Shown: positions 27,221-36,585 of the stretch, in pieces
How the letters are laid out: each line of letters begins with the position of its first letter
Position numbering within the stretch: position 1 is the stretch's first letter
NCBI GenBank assembly: GCA_003211535.1
Contig: QCSJ01000009.1
Span: 1 to 36,969 of the forward strand
Source: Synechococcus sp. AG-670-A05
GTDB taxonomy: Bacteria; Cyanobacteriota; Cyanobacteriia; PCC-6307; Cyanobiaceae
DNA: 36,969 nucleotides
Reading direction: 5' to 3'
Position numbers and translations under genes: made by a program
Notes under the pieces: model-generated
Told to the model about the DNA's origin: nothing
What the model saw: only the letters and a program-made list of their open reading frames with translations
Database searches by the model: none

Positions 27221-29923
27221 GTGGCGCACACCCTCGTCATCGTTGAAAGCCCTACGAAGGCCCGCACCATCCGCGGCTTCCTTCCGAAGGGGTTCAAGGT
27301 CGAGGCATCCATGGGCCACGTCAGGGATCTCCCCAACAACGCCAGCGAGATCCCAGCATCCGCGAAGGGTCAGAGATGGGCCAACCTCGGCGTCAACACT
27401 GAAGCCGACTTCGAGCCCCTGTACGTGGTGCCGAAGGATAAGAAAAAGGTTGTGCGGGAACTCAAAGATGCCCTGAAGGATGCGGATCAGTTGCTGCTGG
27501 CCACGGACGAAGACCGTGAAGGGGAAAGCATCAGCTGGCACCTGTTGCAGTTGCTGGCCCCCAAGGTTCCGGTGAAGCGGATGGTGTTCCACGAGATCAC
27601 CAAGGAAGCCATCGGCAAAGCCCTGGACCAGACCCGTGATCTGGACATGGAGCTCGTTCATGCCCAGGAGACGCGTCGGATCCTGGATCGACTCGTGGGA
27701 TACACCCTCTCCCCCCTGTTGTGGAAAAAGGTGGCGTGGGGGCTTTCTGCTGGGCGGGTTCAATCGGTTGCTGTGCGCCTGCTGGTGCAGCGGGAACGGA
27801 CCCGACGGGCCTTTCGCAGTGGCAGCTACTGGGATCTCAAAGCCCAGCTCGACCATGCCGGCAGTGGTTTTGAGGCCAAGCTCACCCGTATAAACGGCCG
27901 CCGAATCGCCAGTGGTAACGACTTCGACGAAAGCACCGGTGGTCTCAAGGCAGGCAGCGAGGTGCGGCTGCTTACGGAGGAGGAGGCCCGCACCCTCGCG
28001 GAAACGGTTCAGACCGCGCCCTGGTCCGTGGATGTGGTGGAGGAGAAGCCAACGGTGCGGAAGCCGGTGCCACCATTTACCACCAGCACCCTGCAGCAGG
28101 AGGCAAACCGCAAGCTGCGCCTCTCAGCGCGGGAGACAATGCGCTGCGCCCAGGGCCTCTATGAAAGCGGTTTCATCACCTACATGCGAACCGACTCGGT
28201 TCATCTCTCGGATCAGGCGGTTAGCGCCTCCCGAAGCAGTGTGGAGGGCCTTTACGGCAAGGAGTATTTGAGCAAGGGGCCGCGGCAATTCAGCACCAAG
28301 TCACGCAATGCCCAGGAGGCCCATGAGGCGATCCGCCCCTCCGGCGAGAGCTTCCGTACCCCTGGGGAAACGGGGCTGGAAGGCCGTGACCTGGCGGTGT
28401 ACGACCTCATATGGAAACGAACCGTCGCCAGCCAAATGGCGGAGGCCCGGCTGACCATGCTGTCGATCGATCTAAGTTCCGGCGACGCCGGTTTCCGCGC
28501 CAGCGGCAAGCGGATCGATTTCCCAGGCTTCTTTCGCGCCTATGTCGAGGGCAGCGATGACCCCGATGCGGCCCTTGAAGGCCAGGAAGTGCTCCTGCCC
28601 GCCGTGTCGGTGGGGGATGCCCCTGTTCCGAAGCAGGTGGAACCTCTCGGCCACCAGACCCAGCCGCCAGCCCGATTCAGCGAAGCCTCACTGGTGAAGA
28701 TGCTGGAAAAAGAAGGGATCGGACGCCCTTCAACTTATGCCTCGATCATCGGCACGATTGTCGATCGTGGTTACTCAACCCTGCAGGGCAACGCTTTGAC
28801 CCCCAGCTTCACGGCCTTCGCTGTGACCGCTCTGCTGGAGGAGCATTTCCCGGATCTCGTTGACACTAGCTTCACGGCTCGGATGGAGAACACCCTCGAT
28901 GAGATCTCCCATGGCAAGGTCGAATGGTTGCCGTACCTGGAAAAATTCTTCAAAGGGGATGAAGGTCTTGAGACCCAGGTGCAACAGCGGGAGGGGGACA
29001 TCGATCCCGGGGCTTCCCGCACCGTCGATCTAGAGGGACTCTCCTGCGTCGTGCGCATTGGCCGTTTCGGTGCATACCTCGAGTCCAAACGGGTCAGCGA
29101 TGCCGGTGAGGAGGAGCTGATCAAGGCCACGCTGCCTCGGGAGATCACACCAGCTGATTTGGACGCTGATCAGGCGGAACTGATCCTGAAGCAGAAGGCG
29201 GATGGTCCGGAAGCCATCGGTGAGGATCCGGAAACTGGGGATCTGGTTTACCTGCTCTTCGGCCAGTACGGGGCCTATGTGCAGCGCGGGCAGGTGAGTG
29301 ATGAGAATCCAAAGCCCAAACGTGCTTCCCTGCCCAAGGGTCAGAAGCCTGAGGATCTGACTCTGGATGATGCTCTTGGGCTCCTGCGTCTCCCCCGATT
29401 GCTGGGAGAACACCCCGATGGCGGGCGGGTTCAGGCCGGGCTCGGGCGTTTCGGGCCCTACGTGGTCTGGGACAAGGGCAAGGGTGAGAAGGATTACCGC
29501 TCTCTCAAGGGTGACGACGATGTGCTCGCAATCGGCTTCAGCCGCGCCTTGGAGCTGCTTGGCATGCCAAAACGGGGCCGCGGCGGCCGGACGGCTCTGA
29601 AGGATCTCGGCAAGCCCGAGGGCAGCGACGAGACGATTCAGGTCTACGACGGTCCATATGGGTTCTATGTCAAGCAAGGCAAGCTCAATGCCTCCCTGCC
29701 CGAAGGCAAAGTAGCGGATGACGTCACGCTGGAGGAGGCGGTGGAACTGCTGGCGGCCAAGGCCTCGGCCAAGAAGAGCAGCCGCAAGACAACGGCGGCC
29801 AAAAAAACTGCTGCTCAGAAACAAGCTGCGAAGAAGCCCGCTGCCAAGAAGCCACCGACCACCACCAAGACCGGACGGCTGCGGGCCAGCGCCGTTCGGG
29901 TTATCAAACCTGGCGACAGCTGA
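27221..29923 (+). CDS. topA: DNA topoisomerase I
   Basis: GTG start with upstream [53 protein letters not shown]; Lys/Ala-rich C-terminal tail. Confidence 0.97.
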   Translation: MAHTLVIVESPTKARTIRGFLPKGFKVEASMGHVRDLPNNASEIPASAKGQRWANLGVNTEADFEPLYVVPKDKKKVVRELKDALKDADQLLLATDEDREGESISWHLLQLLAPKVPVKRMVFHEITKEAIGKALDQTRDLDMELVHAQETRRILDRLVGYTLSPLLWKKVAWGLSAGRVQSVAVRLLVQRERTRRAFRSGSYWDLKAQLDHAGSGFEAKLTRINGRRIASGNDFDESTGGLKAGSEVRLLTEEEARTLAETVQTAPWSVDVVEEKPTVRKPVPPFTTSTLQQEANRKLRLSARETMRCAQGLYESGFITYMRTDSVHLSDQAVSASRSSVEGLYGKEYLSKGPRQFSTKSRNAQEAHEAIRPSGESFRTPGETGLEGRDLAVYDLIWKRTVASQMAEARLTMLSIDLSSGDAGFRASGKRIDFPGFFRAYVEGSDDPDAALEGQEVLLPAVSVGDAPVPKQVEPLGHQTQPPARFSEASLVKMLEKEGIGRPSTYASIIGTIVDRGYSTLQGNALTPSFTAFAVTALLEEHFPDLVDTSFTARMENTLDEISHGKVEWLPYLEKFFKGDEGLETQVQQREGDIDPGASRTVDLEGLSCVVRIGRFGAYLESKRVSDAGEEELIKATLPREITPADLDADQAELILKQKADGPEAIGEDPETGDLVYLLFGQYGAYVQRGQVSDENPKPKRASLPKGQKPEDLTLDDALGLLRLPRLLGEHPDGGRVQAGLGRFGPYVVWDKGKGEKDYRSLKGDDDVLAIGFSRALELLGMPKRGRGGRTALKDLGKPEGSDETIQVYDGPYGFYVKQGKLNASLPEGKVADDVTLEEAVELLAAKASAKKSSRKTTAAKKTAAQKQAAKKPAAKKPPTTTKTGRLRASAVRVIKPGDS

Positions 29924-30339
29924 TGTCTCGCCTGGTCTGGCTGCTCTCATTGGTGCTGCTGCAGGCCTGTGCCGGCTCGCCGGTGGCTGAGGAGCTGCAG
30001 CGCAGCTTCGATGCCCCTGAGCTCACCGTGAGCGGGGCTGTCGAACCGGTCCCTGATCAACCGGTGCTGGATCAGAACCTCAAGAATCGACCGCTGGAGG
30101 TTCAAACGGAGGTAACCGTTGCGGCCGATGCCGATAGCGATGTTGATGTCGCTCCTGATGTCGAAGCAAGCGTTGACCCGCAGCTCACGACCAGGTCGTT
30201 GCAGCCGTCGGCACCTTATCGCATAACCCTTCGCCTGGCCGCTGCTGATCCAGCCGATCCTGCAGAAGCGGTCACCCGGGCTTTACGGCAGTCCGAGGTC
30301 GTCTTCTCCGTGGAGCGGATCGAGCGGATCGCTCCATGA
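29923..30339 (+). CDS. putative lipoprotein, hypothetical
   Basis: [24 protein letters not shown] lipobox LLQAC; Asp/Val-rich central region. Confidence 0.7.
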   Translation: MSRLVWLLSLVLLQACAGSPVAEELQRSFDAPELTVSGAVEPVPDQPVLDQNLKNRPLEVQTEVTVAADADSDVDVAPDVEASVDPQLTTRSLQPSAPYRITLRLAAADPADPAEAVTRALRQSEVVFSVERIERIAP

Positions 30340-30989
30340 ATCAGCTGCGACCGAGACTGAGCCGGCAACAAGCTCTACGGCTTGTGGAGGGGGCTTATCT
30401 GGCAGCAACTACCGGACTCATCTGGCTGGCGTTGTATTACCTGCCGGTGGGAGGTGCGCTCTTTCGTCTTGCTCTGCCGCTGCCCCTCTCACTGCTGCAA
30501 TTGCGCCGTGGTGGACGCTCGGGGGCCGAGGGAGTGTTGCTGGCGGTGTTGTTGATGACAGGGTTGATGGGCCCTGTGCGTGGGCCTTTGCTCCTCTTCC
30601 CCTACGGTCTGATGGCTCTGTGGTTGGGTTGGAGCTGGGGCAAGGGGTGCAGCTGGTGGTTGAGCTGGCCGGTGGGAGTGGTGCTTGGCAGCCTTGGATT
30701 TCTGGTGCGGGTTCTGGTGTTGTCGCTCCTCGTCGGAGAAAACCTGTTGGTGGTGATCACCCGTGCGGGGGCTGGGCTGCTTGACCGGCTGATCGCTCTG
30801 TTGCAGTTACCCATCAGCCCGGATCTCACCAGTGTTCAGTTGATGGCTCTTGCTCTTGTTGTGGTGCAGGAAGTGATCTATGTGCTGTCACTTCATGCAC
30901 TGGCGTATTGGATTTTTCCCCGGCTCAACGCGCCGATCCCCGAGCCGCCGCGGCTTCTCCATGGACTTGTTGCCCTTGACCCCCTCTGA
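30336..30989 (+). CDS. DUF2232 domain membrane protein
   Basis: 217 aa polytopic; RLVEGAYLAATTGLIWLALYYLPVGGALFRLALPLPLSLLQLRRG...RGPLLLFPYGLMALWLGWSWGKG. Confidence 0.8.
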   Translation: MNQLRPRLSRQQALRLVEGAYLAATTGLIWLALYYLPVGGALFRLALPLPLSLLQLRRGGRSGAEGVLLAVLLMTGLMGPVRGPLLLFPYGLMALWLGWSWGKGCSWWLSWPVGVVLGSLGFLVRVLVLSLLVGENLLVVITRAGAGLLDRLIALLQLPISPDLTSVQLMALALVVVQEVIYVLSLHALAYWIFPRLNAPIPEPPRLLHGLVALDPL

Positions 30990-32151
30990 CGTGGAAGGGC
31001 TTCCGTCAGGCTGCAGGATTCTCGGCACTCGCTTGAGTCGACAGCAGCTGCAGGCTCATCTCGATGCATGGCGTCACCGGGATTCCAGTTTTGATCTGTT
31101 GCTGCTGCTGGCGGCCACGCGGACTGCTGAACGCGAGGGCATTTCCGCAGCGGGAGCCACCGCTGCCACCCGCCGTCTGACGGCCCTTGCGGATGCGGAA
31201 CTGCTGCTTCAGGGGCCAGTCCAGACGAGGCGCTGGCCCTTGCCACCCCTTCCCGCCGGCGTTTCGCCCGCGCTGTTGAGCCATGTGGCGCTGCAGCGGC
31301 TTCCGATGCACCCGCGGGTGGCGGCGCTTGGTCTGGAGCATGAGGCGACTTTTCCACATCTGCGCCTAGAAGGCCCAGACGCCGGACCCGCGCGGTGTGT
31401 GTCCACGGGCCGGGCCATGGAACACGAGCGTGTGACCAAGCTCTGGCGCCAGGGAATGCGTCTGGGTGCGCAACTGAGCCGTCCACTCCTGCTTGCGGAA
31501 TGTGTCCCGGGGGGAACCACCACAGCTCAGGCGGTGCTCACGGGCCTTGGAGTGCCGGTGAAGGGGCTGATCAGTGGCAGTGCTCGGCAGCCCCCACAGG
31601 AGCTGAAACGACTGGTGGTGGAGCAGGGACTGCAGCGGGCGCAGCTGCCCCGATGCCCTTCGCCCCAGACTGTGCTGGCCGCCGTCGGTGATCCGTTTCA
31701 GGCGGTTGCCGCTGGTGTGCTGATTTCGGCCCGTCAGCCATTGCTGCTGGGGGGGGGAAGTCAGATGGCTGCTGTGGTCGCCCTTGCGCTGGCATCCCTG
31801 CCGGATCCGCAGAGGCAGGCTCTGGCGGATCGGGTGCTGCTCGGCTCAACGGCATGGCTGGCGCAGGAAACAATCCCTGGCGATGGGCTTTCGGCCCTGG
31901 GCTGTCTGCTGGACGAAGTCGGTCAACGTTTCGGTGTCTCCCTGGCGGGTATGACCAGTGGCGTTCGTTTTCACACCAGTCGGCAGCCCGCATTGCGTGA
32001 TTACGAAGACGGGTTCGTCAAGGAAGGGGTCGGGGCTGGAGCCTTGCTGCTGTTGGCCCAGTTGCAGGGACACCAGAACGAGGCTCTGGTGGAGGATTGC
32101 GATCGTGCCTTGGATCAGTTGCTGGCGTCCGCCGTAGCGTCAGAGGCATGA
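30961..32151 (+). CDS. cobT: nicotinate-nucleotide--dimethylbenzimidazole phosphoribosyltransferase-like protein (cyanobacterial CobT family)
   Basis: ALLLAECVPGGTTTAQAVLTGLGV, AGVLISARQPLLLGGGSQMAAVVALAL; start moved to ATG 30961. Confidence 0.85.
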   Translation: MDLLPLTPSDVEGLPSGCRILGTRLSRQQLQAHLDAWRHRDSSFDLLLLLAATRTAEREGISAAGATAATRRLTALADAELLLQGPVQTRRWPLPPLPAGVSPALLSHVALQRLPMHPRVAALGLEHEATFPHLRLEGPDAGPARCVSTGRAMEHERVTKLWRQGMRLGAQLSRPLLLAECVPGGTTTAQAVLTGLGVPVKGLISGSARQPPQELKRLVVEQGLQRAQLPRCPSPQTVLAAVGDPFQAVAAGVLISARQPLLLGGGSQMAAVVALALASLPDPQRQALADRVLLGSTAWLAQETIPGDGLSALGCLLDEVGQRFGVSLAGMTSGVRFHTSRQPALRDYEDGFVKEGVGAGALLLLAQLQGHQNEALVEDCDRALDQLLASAVASEA

Positions 32152-33158
32152 AGACCAGCGGTTTCCCCAGTCGTTTCAGTCGTCGCCGCCTGCTGCAGTT
32201 CGGTGCTGTCGCCGGTGTCGGGCTTCTGGCTGCCTGCCGCAGGGGGCCGGAGCCGCCGCAGTTCCGTGCTGCCCGCGGTCTTCTCCCCAAGGACTGGTCG
32301 GATCAGCTGCCATCCCCCTGGACCCGCTCTTGGCAGGAGGCTGAGACCACGGACCCTGAGGACCAGGAACGCATCGGCGGCGATCTTCTTGCCCTCAACG
32401 ACGGATGGTTGCAGGGGCTGTCACCGGATCAACTCCAGCGGATTCAGGCGCCACCTTTGGAGCAGAGACTCTGTGCTCAGGCCCGACGCTTCCTCGAACA
32501 GCAGGGAGAGCAGCGCGCCGGGATGGTGCTACCTGTAGGCGTGAGTCCCTGGGTGCTGCTGTTCCGCAACGGAGCTGAGTGGGCTGAGGCGGCCAAGGCC
32601 GGTTGGGATGTGCTGCTGCAACCGTCGCTGGCCGGACAGGTGATTCTTCCCGCCAGCCCCCGGTGGGTAATCGATCTTGCTGACCGATGTGGGGGTGACG
32701 CTGCCCTGCAACGTCTGCGTCAGCAGCTGCTGACCATGGACGACCGGCGGGCCACGAACTGGTTGCTCAAGGACAAGGCCCGGGTGGTGGTGCTGCCCCT
32801 GCAGCGCTGCATGTCCCTGCTGCGCCGTGATCCACGTCTGACCGCCGTGATCCCTAATTCAGGAGCACCGCTGCACTGGACGTTGCTTGTAAGGCCTAAA
32901 GAAACCCGTGAGCCTCTTCCCCAGGCCTGGGTGGACGCGGCCTGGACCCCTCCCCTGCGCCGCACTTTGCTTTTGAACGGCTGGCGTGCGCCTCTCGCCC
33001 CAGACGTGATGGAAAACCACCGCAAAAGCTTGCCCAGGCCATGGCGTTACCTGCTGCTTCCCCCTGCATCGCTCTGGGAGCGTTGCTGGTCGTTGCCCCC
33101 GTTAACGGCGGAGGAGCGGTTGGTGCTGCAGGACCGTTGGCGTGCCTCAGCTCCATAG
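32148..33158 (+). CDS. putative exported polyamine/Fe-type periplasmic solute-binding protein (PotD-like)
   Basis: Twin-arginine/lipoprotein-like leader FSRRRLLQFGAVAGVGLLAACRRG; WVLLFRNGAEWAEAAKAGWDVLLQPSLAGQVILPASPRWVIDLADRCG resembles solute-binding fold. Confidence 0.65.
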   Translation: MKTSGFPSRFSRRRLLQFGAVAGVGLLAACRRGPEPPQFRAARGLLPKDWSDQLPSPWTRSWQEAETTDPEDQERIGGDLLALNDGWLQGLSPDQLQRIQAPPLEQRLCAQARRFLEQQGEQRAGMVLPVGVSPWVLLFRNGAEWAEAAKAGWDVLLQPSLAGQVILPASPRWVIDLADRCGGDAALQRLRQQLLTMDDRRATNWLLKDKARVVVLPLQRCMSLLRRDPRLTAVIPNSGAPLHWTLLVRPKETREPLPQAWVDAAWTPPLRRTLLLNGWRAPLAPDVMENHRKSLPRPWRYLLLPPASLWERCWSLPPLTAEERLVLQDRWRASAP

Positions 33159-34265
33159 CCTTCGTCGCGGGGCCGCCTGTAAACGACTGTGGGTGTCTGC
33201 CAGCAGGTCTGGAATCTTCAGCTGGTGCGGACAGCGGGGCAGGCAGTCCCCGCAGTGCTGGCAGGCGTTGGCATCGCGGCTTTCCCACCAGTGACCAGCT
33301 CTCCCGATGAGGCTGTAACGCTCCTGGCAGAAGGGGGTCATGTCATGGCCGATGGCAAGATTGCGCAATCGCAGCAACGCGGGGATGGGCACGTCATTCG
33401 GACAGGGCAGGCAGGCCTGGCATTGCCCGCAGAGATCGGCTCCGACCCGCTCACGACGATGGTCAGCCAACTGTCGAAGGCTGGATTGTTCCTCGGATGT
33501 GAGAGGTGAGCCACTGCTTTGAAGGGCAGCGGCGAGGGTGAGATCAGAGGCCTTGGCCGCTCCGACGCTGAGGGTGGAGATCCCCTGGGCCAGCAGGAAG
33601 CGGTAAGCCAGCTGCAACGGGCTGAACGGAGCGCAATCGCGCGTCAGAGTCGGACTTGGCGCCTGCAGGCGTCCGCCCTTGTCCGCTGGCGAAATCGCCA
33701 GGGTCCCCATGCCCTGCTTTAAGGCCCGAAGGGCCAGAGGCAGCCGCTGGGGATCCAGCAAGTGGAGATGCAGGCTGCAGAACTGAAAGTGCCCACTGCT
33801 GATGGCAGCAGCAATCAGGTCCTGGCTGCCATGGCTACTGAACCCCACCTGAGCGGCATGGCCCTCTTCCTGGGCCCAGTCGAGCAGGTCTTTGCCGACC
33901 CCCTGGAGGGCCCAGGCGAGATGCTCCGGCCGGTTGAGGCCGTGGATAGCCAGGTTGTCGATTTTCCTGCAGCCCAGACGCTCCAGGATCTTCAGCAACT
34001 GATACTTCCCCTCACTAAGGGAAAGGCCCGGCAAAAGCTTGCTGGTGATCACCCAGCCGCCATCGGGCTGTCGGCCTTCACGCTGCAAGGCCTGGCCCAG
34101 AAACTCTTCGGCCGGACCGTAGGCGGGGGCTGTCTCGAGGTGATTGATCCCGGCGAGGACCGCTGCCTGAAGCACCTCGTGCATTTGCTCCACCGAGCCA
34201 AGGGCCCGCATGGTCCCGAGGGTGAACAGACTGACCGGTCGTCCTGCGCCGAAGGGACGTCTCAC
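33147..34265 (-). CDS. aldo/keto reductase with C-terminal 4Fe-4S ferredoxin-type cysteine motifs
   Basis: INHLETAPAYGPAEEFLGQAL, WVITSKLLPG; CGQCQACLPCPNDVPIPALL and CQHCGDCLPRCPHQLKI. Confidence 0.9.
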   Translation of the reverse strand: MRRPFGAGRPVSLFTLGTMRALGSVEQMHEVLQAAVLAGINHLETAPAYGPAEEFLGQALQREGRQPDGGWVITSKLLPGLSLSEGKYQLLKILERLGCRKIDNLAIHGLNRPEHLAWALQGVGKDLLDWAQEEGHAAQVGFSSHGSQDLIAAAISSGHFQFCSLHLHLLDPQRLPLALRALKQGMGTLAISPADKGGRLQAPSPTLTRDCAPFSPLQLAYRFLLAQGISTLSVGAAKASDLTLAAALQSSGSPLTSEEQSSLRQLADHRRERVGADLCGQCQACLPCPNDVPIPALLRLRNLAIGHDMTPFCQERYSLIGRAGHWWESRDANACQHCGDCLPRCPHQLKIPDLLADTHSRLQAAPRRRLWS

Positions 34266-34825
34266 TCCGGATCAGGACTGTCCTGGCCTGGATCGTTGTC
34301 TGCACCGCGGTTGCGCAGGTGCTTCACCAGGGCCGCAGGACTGAGATCGTCTACGAATCGATTGAAGTCGTTCTGGTCCCGGGCATCCGCTTCGGCATCC
34401 ACGGCGATGGAGGCCTCCGACACCACCTCCTCCAGCATCCAGATGCTGCTGCCGGTTCGGACTGCAAGGGCAATGGCATCACTCGGACGAGCATCAACGT
34501 CATGGAGGATGGCGTTGTCCTCACTGTCTTGCTCCGAAGGATCGTTTTGCCGGAGCTTCAGCACCGCATGGAAGGTGCTGTCTTCGATGGCATGCACGAT
34601 CACCCGCTCCAGCTCCAGCCCGCCGGCCACCAGCAAAGCGGCCATGAGGTCGTGGCTAAGGGGACGCGGCGGTTCCGTTCTCTGCAACCCCGCCATGATG
34701 TTGTGGGCCTGACTCTGGTCGATCCAGATCGGGACCTGGCGTCGACCACTGGGATCTCTCAGCAGAACGATCGGCATACGGCTGGCGGCGTCCAGAGCAA
34801 TCCCGGCAACGCTCATCTCCACCAT
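34262..34825 (-). CDS. bifunctional nuclease family protein (DUF151)
   Basis: From ATG 34825: MVEMSVAGIALDAASRMPIVLLRDPSGRRQVPIWIDQSQAHNI...VDARPSDAIALAVRTGSSIWMLEEVV. Confidence 0.92.
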   Translation of the reverse strand: MVEMSVAGIALDAASRMPIVLLRDPSGRRQVPIWIDQSQAHNIMAGLQRTEPPRPLSHDLMAALLVAGGLELERVIVHAIEDSTFHAVLKLRQNDPSEQDSEDNAILHDVDARPSDAIALAVRTGSSIWMLEEVVSEASIAVDAEADARDQNDFNRFVDDLSPAALVKHLRNRGADNDPGQDSPDPE

Positions 34826-34882
34826 GGCGGCGCTGCGGCTCTTACCGATTATGACCAGTGGGAACCGATCGGGCGCTAAGCA

Positions 34883-35536
34883 ATGTTCACAGGGTTGGTC
34901 CAGGCGATGGGTCGGATTCAGCGGCGGGGGAATGGTTTGCTGGTCGAGGGCTGTGGACCTTTCGGCCCACTGAGCCTGGGTGACAGCGTCGCGGTGGACG
35001 GGGTCTGCCTCACGGTTGCCGAATGTGTCGGTGAGGGCTTCCGGGCGGACGTCAGCGAAGAGACCCTGCAGCGCACAACGCTGGGGCAGAAGGCGGAACG
35101 GGGTGGTGCCGTGAACCTGGAGCCTGCCTTGCGGCTCAGTGATCGTCTCGGCGGACATCTCGTCAGTGGTCACATCGATGCGGTCGGTGAGGTGACCGAT
35201 GTCGTTGAACGTCCCCAGTCCTGGCAGCTGGGGCTGCGCTGGAACGAGCCACGCTTCGGGCGCTATATCTGCGAAAAAGCCAGCATCGCGGTTGACGGTA
35301 TTAGTCTCACCGTCGCTTCTTGTACGGACGATGGTGTGACGTTTGAACTAGCAGTGATTCCCCATACCTGGAGAGTCACCACTTTGAGTCGACTGGCTGT
35401 GGGAGATTTCGTTAACCTAGAGGCTGATCAGTTGTCTCGTTACGCCGAACGGTTACTGGCTGCCGATGGTCAGGACAACCATCACTCCACACTCACCATG
35501 TCAGAGGCCTGGCTCTCAGAAAACGGCTGGACCTGA
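34883..35536 (+). CDS. ribE: riboflavin synthase alpha subunit
   Basis: MFTGLVQAMGRIQRR; SLGDSVAVDGVCLTVAECVGEGFRADVSEETLQRTTLG; second lumazine-binding repeat. Confidence 0.95.
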   Translation: MFTGLVQAMGRIQRRGNGLLVEGCGPFGPLSLGDSVAVDGVCLTVAECVGEGFRADVSEETLQRTTLGQKAERGGAVNLEPALRLSDRLGGHLVSGHIDAVGEVTDVVERPQSWQLGLRWNEPRFGRYICEKASIAVDGISLTVASCTDDGVTFELAVIPHTWRVTTLSRLAVGDFVNLEADQLSRYAERLLAADGQDNHHSTLTMSEAWLSENGWT

Positions 35537-35922
35537 TCAGGGTCGCTGTCCATCATCTCGTCGTTCAGAGGGAGGAGGCAGATTGATCTGGAGTCGCGGT
35601 TCAGCTCGATCCGGAATTCCTGTCCAGGCTCCAGCCCGAGACGTTTGGTGTATGCGTGACCGATCAGCAGATTGCCGTTCCCATGCACGCGGGTCCGGAA
35701 TTCGGCCTGCCGGCCGCGACTACCACCGCCACCACTGTTAGTTGTGCTGCGGGGAAGCTGCCAACCCTGGGCCTCGGCCTTGGCTTTAACCAGCGCCCTG
35801 TAAAAACTCTTTTTCAGCAAACGACCACTGGGGCCGACGTAACCGCAACCTCTTGCGATGTCGTCCTCCGGCCGATTGCTGAGCGATCTGGCCTTGTTCA
35901 GCAGTTCTTCGCCGACCAGCAT
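35482..35922 (-). CDS. abrB: cyAbrB-family transcriptional regulator
   Basis: MLVGEELLNKARSLSNRPEDDIARGCGYVGPSGRLLKKSFYRALVKAKAEAQGW; C-terminal AbrB-like FRTRVHGNGNLLIGHAYTKRLGLEPGQEFRIEL. Confidence 0.85.
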   Translation of the reverse strand: MLVGEELLNKARSLSNRPEDDIARGCGYVGPSGRLLKKSFYRALVKAKAEAQGWQLPRSTTNSGGGGSRGRQAEFRTRVHGNGNLLIGHAYTKRLGLEPGQEFRIELNRDSRSICLLPLNDEMMDSDPDQVQPFSESQASDMVSVE

Positions 35923-35976
35923 TTTCGCAATCAATTCAATTGAATTGTGGCCAAGCATCCCTGCCCTGGCAAGCGA

Positions 35977-36585
35977 TCAGAGCAAATAAAGGATGACGAA
36001 CAGAATCACCCAGATTCCGTCGACGAAGTGCCAGTACAGCTCGGCCGCTTCCAAGGGAAAGTGATCTTCAGCCGTCACACGACCGACTTCGGCTCGAGCC
36101 TGCCACCAGACAATCAAGATCATCAGAGCGCCCAGGGTGACGTGCAATCCGTGGAAGCCTGTGGCTGCAAAGAAGGTGCTTGCGTAAAGGTTGTCAGTGA
36201 GGCCGAAGGGGAGCGTGAAGTACTCGACCATCTGACTCACCAGAAAGGCGAGCCCCAACCCCGCTGTGATCAGCAGCCAGTTGCGGCAACGCCCTTGCAG
36301 GTTCTGACGGATGGCCTGACCGGCTTTGTGAAACGTGGCACTGCTCACAAGCAACAACACCGTGTTGAGGATGGGCAGCGGCAGCTCGAGTTCGTAGATG
36401 GCTCCCTCGGGCAGAGGATTGACGGCTTTGAAGGTGAGGTACGCCGCAAAGAATCCGGCGAAGGTCATCGCATCTGCGACAAGGAAGGTGGCCAGGCCGA
36501 ACATGCGGTGATCGGCGTGTTCCCCATGACCGTGGGAGTCGATGGCAGGGGAACTCTCTGGCTGGACGGGAAGTGTGGACGTCAT
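35977..36585 (-). CDS. ctaE: cytochrome c oxidase subunit III
   Basis: FGLATFLVADAMTFAGFFAAYLTFKAVNP, FHGLHVTLGALMILIVWWQAR, YWHFVDGIWVILFVILYLL. Confidence 0.96.
   Translation of the reverse strand: MTSTLPVQPESSPAIDSHGHGEHADHRMFGLATFLVADAMTFAGFFAAYLTFKAVNPLPEGAIYELELPLPILNTVLLLVSSATFHKAGQAIRQNLQGRCRNWLLITAGLGLAFLVSQMVEYFTLPFGLTDNLYASTFFAATGFHGLHVTLGALMILIVWWQARAEVGRVTAEDHFPLEAAELYWHFVDGIWVILFVILYLL

Noticed and set aside
27053-27856. 267-aa minus-strand ORF across the ndhB/topA divergent region
   Set aside because: Mostly antisense to topA, with no domain signature.
29030-29950. 306-aa minus-strand ORF antisense to topA
   Set aside because: Complete overlap with topA; sequence is a codon-mirror of TopA repeats without recognisable domains.
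33762-34712. 316-aa plus-strand ORF over the aldo/keto reductase and DUF151 genes
   Set aside because: Spans two confident opposite-strand genes; low-complexity Ser/Arg-rich end; shadow ORF.
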